Origin: Planctomycetota bacterium
GTDB taxonomy: Bacteria > Planctomycetota > Planctomycetia > Pirellulales > Thermoguttaceae
DNA length: 20,760 bases
Direction of reading: 5' to 3'
Assembly: GCA_021784975.1 (NCBI GenBank)
Contig: JAJYGU010000415.1
Coordinates: 1 to 20,760 of the forward strand
Every line of letters begins with the position of its first letter. Position 1 is the first letter of the stretch. Made by a program: the position numbers and the translations under genes. Below the pieces are notes generated by a model. The model was not told the origin of the DNA, ran no database searches, and saw only the letters and a program-made list of their open reading frames with translations. Shown piece after piece: positions 1 through 9,000 of the stretch.

Positions 1-13
1 CGGGGGTTGCACG

Positions 14-3000
14 ATGTTTGCTGCCAAGTTCTTCAAGAAGTCGTCGCGGCGGAAGGCCATCAAGTCGAATCGCAAGTCGAACCGGGCGGCGTCGAGCCGC
101 GGACGCGCCCTGCTGCTCGAGCCGCTCGAGCAGCGCCAACTCCTGAGCGCCGCCCCTACCCTCACCCATATCACCCTTAGCCCGACCGCGATCACCTACG
201 GCCAGAGCGACACCTTCACCGCCAACATCATGGTCTTTGGCGCCGCCCAGTCGTCGGTCAACGGCAGCGTGCAGTTCTATGAAGACGGCACAGCCTTCGG
301 CCCGGCCCAGCCGCTGGTGAACCACCAGACCGCCTCGATCACCGACCCTAAGCTGTCTGCCGGCAGTCATTCCATCTATGCGAGTTTCATTAGCAGCGAT
401 ACGACGAAGATCGCCGACAGCCAATCGTCGTATGCGGGAATCCTGGTGAACAAGGCCTCGATGACCCTCACCGCCGACAACCAGACGATGACCTACGGCG
501 GCCTGGTCCCAACGCTCACCTATACGGCCAGCGGTTGGGTCGCCGGCGATAATCCGTCCAACTATAGCTTCAGCACGCAGCCGCACCTCACCACCACCGT
601 CAGCTCGTCGTCCCCGGCCAAACAATACGTCAATAGCATCATGATTTCGGGGGCGTCCGATCCCAACTACAGCTTCAGCTATGCCGCCGGCACCTTCACG
701 GTGACGCCCGCAGTATTGACGTTGGTCGCCCAGAACCAGCAGATGATGTACGGCGCAGGCGCGCTTCCGACCCTCACGTACATCCCGCAAGGGCTGGTGA
801 ACGGCGACACCTTGACGGGTGTATTGGCCAGTATGCCCAGCATTTCGACCACCGCCACGGCCATCAGTCACGTGAGCCTGAGCGGCTACCCGATCCTGGT
901 AAGCGGCGCGACCCTGAAGACGCCCTCCAACTACACCCTGGCCTACCAGCCCGGGGTCTTGGCCATCACTCCGCGCCCGTTGACGATCTCCGCCAATCCG
1001 GCGGCGGTCACCTACGGCTATCTGGTGGCGCCGACCTTGCAGTGGTCGGCCTCGGGATATGGCAACGGCGACAACAACAGCATCTTTAGCTCACCGCCGA
1101 CGGCCGCCTTGCCGTTGGGCTGCCACGTGGGCAGATATTCCGTGCCGCTCAGCTCCGGGACGCTGCAGCCTATCTCGCAGAACGACTACACCATCACCAC
1201 CCTCCCGGTGAACGTGACCGTCAATCCGGCCAGCCTCATCCTCAAGGCCAGCGATGCGACGATCTACTATGGGTCGACCAGCATTATCGACCCGAATAAT
1301 TTCAGCGCCATTGGGCTGGTCAACGGTGACACGCTGGCCGACATCGAAGACACCACGACGGATTATTTCTACGGCCCGGATTCGTATTACTATAATCAGA
1401 ACAGTGTCTATCCCCAGTACGGCAATCTGGTCAACGAAGGCATCCTCACGCAGACCAATATCGATCTGCCCTATCCCGGGCCCTCGGTGACGCTGTCGGG
1501 CGCCAACGGGTTCAGCCAGCCGGGCGTCTACCCAGGCGCGATCACCTTCGGCCCCTTTAGCACGCCCGGGTGGACCGGCGATCTGAAGCCGGTCGACCCA
1601 ACCGGCAGCTTCACGGCCAATGACGCTACTTACTGGAATTGGACCACGGGTATCACCTCGGGGGGAAATCTGATCTGGACCCGCGAGGCCTGGACGATGG
1701 CCTATGGGGCCATCCCGACCAACGTGCCGATTCCCAACTATCAGGGGACCGGCCCAAACCCCGGCGAAACGGAATGGGTGATCGACGGCGCGATTCGCGG
1801 GCAGGGCATGCTGGAGAAAGCCAATACGAATAGCGTCCCCGGCGCGCTTCCGGGCCAGGGCTATCTGGACTACAACATCACCTATCAGACCGGCACGCTG
1901 ACCGTCCTGAAACAAACCGTTAACGTGGTGTTCCACAACCAGCAGGTCACCTACGGCGACCCGCTGCCGGCCTTGACCGACCCGTCTGCGTACGTGGACG
2001 AGGACGTAACCGTTTCCGGGCTGATGGACGGTGCCACCATCGAGAGCATCGACGGGGGTCTGCCGATTAGCGACTTTATCACCACCACGGCCAATTTCAC
2101 CTCGTATACGTACCCCCCCTCGGGCCCCACTTTGCAGGTTTGCAGCAGCGACGTGGGATCGTACCAGATCGGGTCGTCGTTCCCGGTCAACAGCGACTAC
2201 TACAACGTGAACTTCACCTTCGGCACGCTGAGCGTCACCCCTCGCACCCTCGACATTACGGCCAACCCCCAATCGGTGACCTACGGCGAGATCGGGGTCA
2301 ACTACGATGCCAATGGAAATATCATCGGGCCGTTCACCATGCCCGACGAAACACCCAGCGCCTACACGGTCGCCGATCCGGTGTTGGGTGATCCTTTGTC
2401 CGGTACGTTCTCCTCCGGCCTGGTGCTGGGCGACCAGATCGATACCAGCACTCCGATCCTTTTCGCCTCCGACTACCATGCCGGCACGGCGGCCATTAAC
2501 GTGGCCAACGTGGTGCTGGCCGCGGGCAGCAATGGGACGGCGGCGGACTATGCCCTGAACGCCACCTCGGGCATCGCCACCATTAACCAGGCGACGTTAA
2601 GCATCACGACCAACAACCAGACGGTGACCTACGGCGACGTGACGGTGAACGACCCGAACACCGCCGACTACCAGTTGCAGACTCCGACGCTGCCCATCGG
2701 GGCGACACCTCAGCAGATCGCGGACTTCAACACCCAGTGGGCGGGCAGCGGCTGGCGGTGGGATGGTTCCGAATGGGTTAATTCGGACGGCCTGGTTGCC
2801 GTTGGCGTCCCCTTGGATCCCGCGGATCCAAACAGCGCGATCGTCGATGGCTTCCAGTACCACGACAGCATGGCCAGTTTGGACGCGGTGCCCACCTTGA
2901 AGCCCGCCGGCTACCATGCCACCTACGACCCGGTCACGGATCCCAACTCCAGCTATGACCCCTATCTCATCTCCGGCAGCGGTCTGTTGCTGAGCAGCGA

Positions 3001-6000
3001 CTACCGGGTGCAGTACGCCGACAATGGGCTATTGAGCGTCGAGCCGAAGGCGCTGACGGTTTCGCCGGCGGATAGCCAGGGCAATCTCACCGTCACCACC
3101 AGCTACGGCACCGACCCGACTAATCTGATCAGCTTTGCGGGCGGCCAGGACTTCGGCAACTTCAACACCGACCCCGCCAGGACGCTGACTTCGGGCTTGA
3201 GCAGCCCCTATGCCATGGCCTTCGACTCCCAGGGCAACCTGTTTGTGGCCAACAGCGGCGCCAACACGGTGAACGAGTATGACGCCAGCGGCGCCCTGGT
3301 CGCCACCCTCAGCGTCGATAATAACCCGGTGGCCCTGGCCGTCGACAGCAGCGGCAACCTGTTCGTGTCCAACGGCGACCAGGTGAGCGTGTTCCTGGCG
3401 AAGTCGCTAGCCCTCGGGAGCACGACGGCGGACGCCATTCTGGACACCGGGGCAGGCAGCAATCCGGAGGGATTGGCCGTCGACCCCACCACCGACAACC
3501 TTTACGTGGCCGATTTCGGCACGCTCTCGGGGACCACGGTGAGCGTGCTCTATCGCGCGACGGTGGCTTCGTTGACCCCGGGAGGCGGGGCCATCGTGTC
3601 GCCGGACAACACGCTGGACGCCGGGACGGGCCCGTACGCGCTGGCCTTCAGCCCCACCGGCAACCTTTATGTGGCCAACGCGGTCGACGGCACGGTGAGC
3701 GAGTTCCTGGGGTCTTCGCTGGCCGGCGGGAGCACGTCGGCGGACTACACCCTTACCACCGGAACCGGAACCCCGTTCGTGACCATGCCCTCGGCGCTGG
3801 TCTGCGACGCCAGCGGCAACCTGTACGTGGCCAACAGCGGCGAAAACACGGTGAGCGAGTTCCTAGCGTCTAACCTGGCCCTCGGGAGCACGACGCCGGA
3901 TGCCACCTCCACCGCCCCGATGAACGACCCGTGGGCGCTGGCGGTCGACGCCCGCGGCAATCTATACGTGGCCAACAATGGCTACGGCAGCGGGACCACG
4001 GTGAACGTCTTCCTACCGGGCACCATCAGCGGCGCGGCCAGCGCCGTTTTCAGCACCGGGGTGAACGGTCCCGAGGCCCTGGCGATCGACGCCAACGGCA
4101 ACCTTTACGTGGCCAACGCCGGCAACAACACGGTGAGCGTGTTCGCGGCCGCCCCCAAGGCGCAGTTGAGCGCTGGGCTGGACGCGCCTTCGGCCGCAGC
4201 CATGGATGCCTACGGCAACCTGTTCGTGGCCAATTCCAACGCCGGCACGGTGAGCGAGTTCGATTCCAGCGGCGCCCCGGTGGCCACCCTGAGCGTGGGC
4301 GCCAATCCGGTGGCCCTGGCCTTCGACTCAAGCGGCGACCTGTGCGTGGCCAACAGCGGCGACAACACGGTGAGCGTGTTCCTGGGGTCTTCGCTGGCCA
4401 ACGGCGCCACCAGTCCCGACTTCGTTCTGACCGGCAGCGCCGGCGCCCCGCTGGACGACCCGGAGGCCCTGGCCTTCGACCCCACCAGCGGCAATCTCTA
4501 TGTGGCCAACTACGGCGCCAGCGCCGGGACCACGGTAAGCGTGTTCTCGCCCGCACTGGGCCTCACCACGCCGGTGGCCACGCTGACGGGCCTGATCGGC
4601 CCGCACGCCCTGGCCTTCGACGCCAACGGCGACCTGTTTGTGGCCAACCAACAAGGGGCCACGGTGAGCGTCTTCGATCACGCCACGCTGTCCACGCTGG
4701 CCCTGGGCGACAGCGTGGCGGAGGACTCCGAGCTCGCCGTGGGAAACTCGCCCTCGGCGCTGGTCTTCGATACCAGCGGCAACCTGTTTGTGGCCAATGC
4801 GGTCGACAACACGATCAGCGAGTTTGCCGCGGGGGCCACCACCGCCACCACCTTCAGCTCGCCCGAGGTGAACGACCCGGTGGCCTTGGCGGTCGACGCC
4901 ACCGGGAATCTGTATGTGGCCAACGCCGGCGATAGCCTGGTGAGCGCCTTCGCGCCGGGGAATATCAGCGGCGCGGCCAGCGCCGTCTTCAGCAGCGGGG
5001 TGAACGGCCCGGTGGCCCTGCTGGTCGCCGCCAACGGCGACCTCTACGTGACCAACCTGGGCGACAGCACGGTGAGCGTGTTTGCGGCCGCCAAGTCCCA
5101 GTTGCAATACGCCGGCGCGGCGTGGGCGGATTCGTTGGACACGATAGGATTGATGACCGGGGCGCTGGGAACGGAGTATTATGACGTTGCGTCGAGCTCG
5201 TGGCAGCCTCTTCCTTCTCCTTTCCAGCCCGATGCCGGCAACTATCAGCTCCGCACGGCGGCGAATCCCGACTTGCCGAGCGTGCAGGCCTTGGCGCCGG
5301 ACTATATCCTCAGCCTCGGCGATGCGAACCTGGTAGTCAACAAGGCCCAGCTTACGTTGACCCCGGCCATGACCGACGGCACCGTTGATCCTAACACGGG
5401 CCAATACGTTCCGATTGCCTACGATGCCAACAATCCGACGCTGCAACACGTCGGCTACGACGCCGACAATTACAATTACGATCAATTCTCGGGCAACGCC
5501 AATAGCCCCACCGGCGACTTCTTGATGTACAACTATAGCGGTCTGGCGCCCTGGGACTCGATCAACAATCTGGCGGACAACGGCGCCGGCAACACGGGCA
5601 GCGGCTACGATGACCTGTCGATGCTGGATGTGGCGATCAATGGGGACCAGACTACCCCGGTGAGCTACGCCGGGACCTATCCGATCAACTTCGTCAGCCC
5701 GCCGAGTCAGGACGGGACGATTGATCTGAAGAACTATACGATTGTCGACAGCGCCCCGGCCAACTTGGCGATCGATCCGGCACAGTTGACCGTCCAAGCC
5801 CTGGATCAGGGGGGCGATCCGGCCCTCACCGGCGACATCGAGGGGCCTTATTCTTACGCCGGGCAGGTGCCCGGCACCACGCCCGGCTGGGACAATGTCG
5901 CCTCGGATTCCACCGTCATGGTGAGCGGTCTGTGGGGGTCCGACACCTTCGACGACACGCAACTGAGCCTGTTGTCCCCGGACGCCACCCAGAATCCGAA

Positions 6001-9000
6001 TACCAACGGCCTTACCTACAACTCGTTTACCGCTCCCCCGGGCGGCTTCTACAATGCCGGCACCTATACGATCGACGTCCAAGGACCGGTCGATCTCGGG
6101 AATTACACGGTCAGCTATTACCCCGGCACGCTGACCATCGGACAAGCTCAGTTGGAGATCCAGGTCAACGACCTGGAGAAGGACTACGGCGTTTTGGACC
6201 CCGCCAACCTGGGCGCCAACGTCACCTACACCGATGTTGCCGGCAATGGTTTGGTGAACGACGGCGCGGGCCATGGCGACACCCTGGACAACCTGGGCCT
6301 GACTGCCCTGTTGCAGACCGCGATCAACAACGATCCGACCGACGCGACCACCGCGACGGTCTCGGCCGCTACCGGTTATTTCGACGCCGGGACTTGGAAC
6401 TTGAGCGTCGCCAATCTGCCCGGGACCCCGTCCGGCACCCAGGACTACGCGATCATCGGATATCTGGACGGGACGCTGCAAATCGATCCGGCGACTCTAA
6501 AGATCACGCCGAACAATCAGCAGATCAACTACGGTCAGGATCCGGACCTTTCGATTTCGCAAACGTCCGTGGGGTGGACTGGCCTGGTGGGTATCGTGCC
6601 GGGCTCGAACCTGCCCGGCGATTCGCTCGATAGTCTGGGCATCGACCCGACGGCGCTCACCATGGCGGCGACCACCGACCAGGCCGGGACCATCCCGGTG
6701 CCCACCAATCCGAACAGCGGTTGGGACGACGCCAGCCCTGCCAATGGCACGTGGTACCTCACGCTCAGCGGCGGGCCGGCAACCTCATTGGACGGGGATT
6801 ACAATATCGTCTACGATGCCGGCGATCTGACAATCTCGCCGGCTACGTTGACGATCAACGCCACCAGCGAGTCTTGGATTTACGGCCAGCAGCCTTTGTC
6901 GGCCATGTCCGCCTTCGGCGCGGTGAGCGAGTTTGACTCCAGCGGGGCTGCGGTGGCCACGCTGACCGGCGTGGCGGGCCCTCACGCCCTGGCTTACGAC
7001 ACTGCCGGCGACCTGTTCGCGGCCGATTATTACACCGGCACGGTGAGCGAGTTCTCTGCCGCTGCGCTGGCCGGCGGGAGCACGACGCCGGACGTCACCC
7101 TAGACGTCGGCGCCAACCCGGTGGCCCTGGCCTTCGACTCCAGCGGCGACCTGTTCGTGGCCAACAGCGGCGACAACACGGTGAGCGAGTTCCTTGTCAG
7201 TTCGCTGACCAGCGGGGGCACCACGCTCACGGCGGACGCCACCCTAACCGTCGGCAAGACTCCGATGGCCCTGGCCACCGACGTCAGCGGCGACCTGTTC
7301 GTGGCCAACAGCGGCGACAACACGGTGAGCGAGTTTGATGCCGGCGGCACGCTGATCAGCACCTTGACCGTCGGCAGCGATCCGGTGGCCCTGGCCTACG
7401 ACCTCAACACCGGCAATCTTTACGTGGCCAACAGCGGCGACAATACGGTGAGCGAGTTCACGGACGCTTCGCTGACCAGCGGGGCCGCCACGCTGACGCC
7501 GGACGCCACCCTAACCGTCGGCACGACTCCAGTGGCCCTGGCCGTCGACGGTTACAGCGACCTGTTCGTGGCCAACAGCGGCGACGCCACGGTGAGCGAG
7601 TTCTATGCTACTTCGTTGACAAGCGGGGCTCCGACGCTGACGGCGGACGCCACCTTAACCGTCGGCAGGAGTCCGACGGCCCTGGCCTTCGACTCAAGCG
7701 GCGACCTGTTTGTGGCCAATAGCCGCGACGGCACGGCGAGCGAGTTCCTGGGGACTTCGCTGTTCGGCGGGAGCACGACGCCGGACGCCACTCTAAACGT
7801 CGGCGCCAATCCGGTGGCCCTGGCCGTAGACGGCAACGACAACCTGTTCGTGGCCAACTACGGTGGGATGAATGTGACGGTCAGCGGGACCTTTGTGCCG
7901 CCAAAACCCGGTTTCACCGGCGACAACCTGGCCAATACCGTCCTTACCTCCCAGTTCACGCTTTCGGCCCCCAACGACAGTTTTAACCTCTTGACCAATC
8001 AGTACCACGCCGGAAGCTCGCCGATCACGGTCAGCGGGCCGGATCGCCTGACCGTCGACCACCCGGACTACGTCATTACCTACAACACCAACCCGGGCAC
8101 CTTGAATGTCAGCCGCGCGGCGCTGACCGTCCAGGCCGGCAATCAGACCTACAACTACGGCGGGGCCGACGGCCATCCCTGGCCGACCCAAGCCAATCTG
8201 CAGGCTTCGGCCGTAGACGCGTCCCCCCACAACCTGGTCCCGGGCGACAGCTTGGCCAGCGAGGGCATCACTCCGACGCTGAAAGTCACACCGAGGGCCA
8301 CGCCGCAAAGCCATGTCTTGCTCGATTCCAGCGGGAACGTGATCGGCTACCCGATCTACATCACCGGGGAAATGCAGTCGCAAGACTACCAGATCAGCTA
8401 TTCGCAAGGCGGCCGATTGACCGTCACGCCCGCCAACACCCTGGTGCTGACGGCCGACAGCAAGGGGATGACCTACGGGGGCACCACCCTGCCGACGCTC
8501 ACCTACCACATTGCCGGTTTTGTCAACGGCGACAGCCTGGCCAGTCTGCCCAGGAAGCCGCTGCTGGTGACCGCCGCCCAAGCGGCCACCGCCAGCACCA
8601 AGGGCAGCGACGCCGGCGTGTACGGCATCAACTTCGACGCCGGCAACATCACCACCAACTACACCTACTCGGCGTATGACCCCGATTACAGCGGGACCTA
8701 CGCCTCGGGCAAGTTGACGGTCCTGCCCGCCACTCTGACGGTCACCGCCGCCAGCAAAACCATGGCCTACGGGTCGTACCTGCTGCCCAGCTTGACCTAC
8801 TTGGTGAGCGGATTGGTCAACCACGACACGCAGATCAACGCCTTCTCGTCGGTGCCGTTTGCGACCACCACGGCCAAGGCGGCCAGCACGACCCAGCCCG
8901 GCGTCGGCAGCCACGTGGCGGGCAGCCCGTATCCGATCTACGTCGGCAACGGGGTGGTGCGTCTGAACAGCAACGGCGTCTACAACTACACGGTCCGGTA

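Noticed and set aside
4328..6481. Open frame of 717 codons on the minus strand, opposite the first giant gene
   Set aside because: It mirrors the propeller repeats of the plus strand and has no domain of its own. The same holds for the 462-codon frame at 1091-2479 and the 437-codon frame at 7793-9106.
3176..7888. CRISPR-like or satellite array, because of regularly spaced repeats
   Set aside because: The repeats are in frame with a conserved blade pattern, have a period of about 45-50 codons, and vary at third positions. They are protein repeats.
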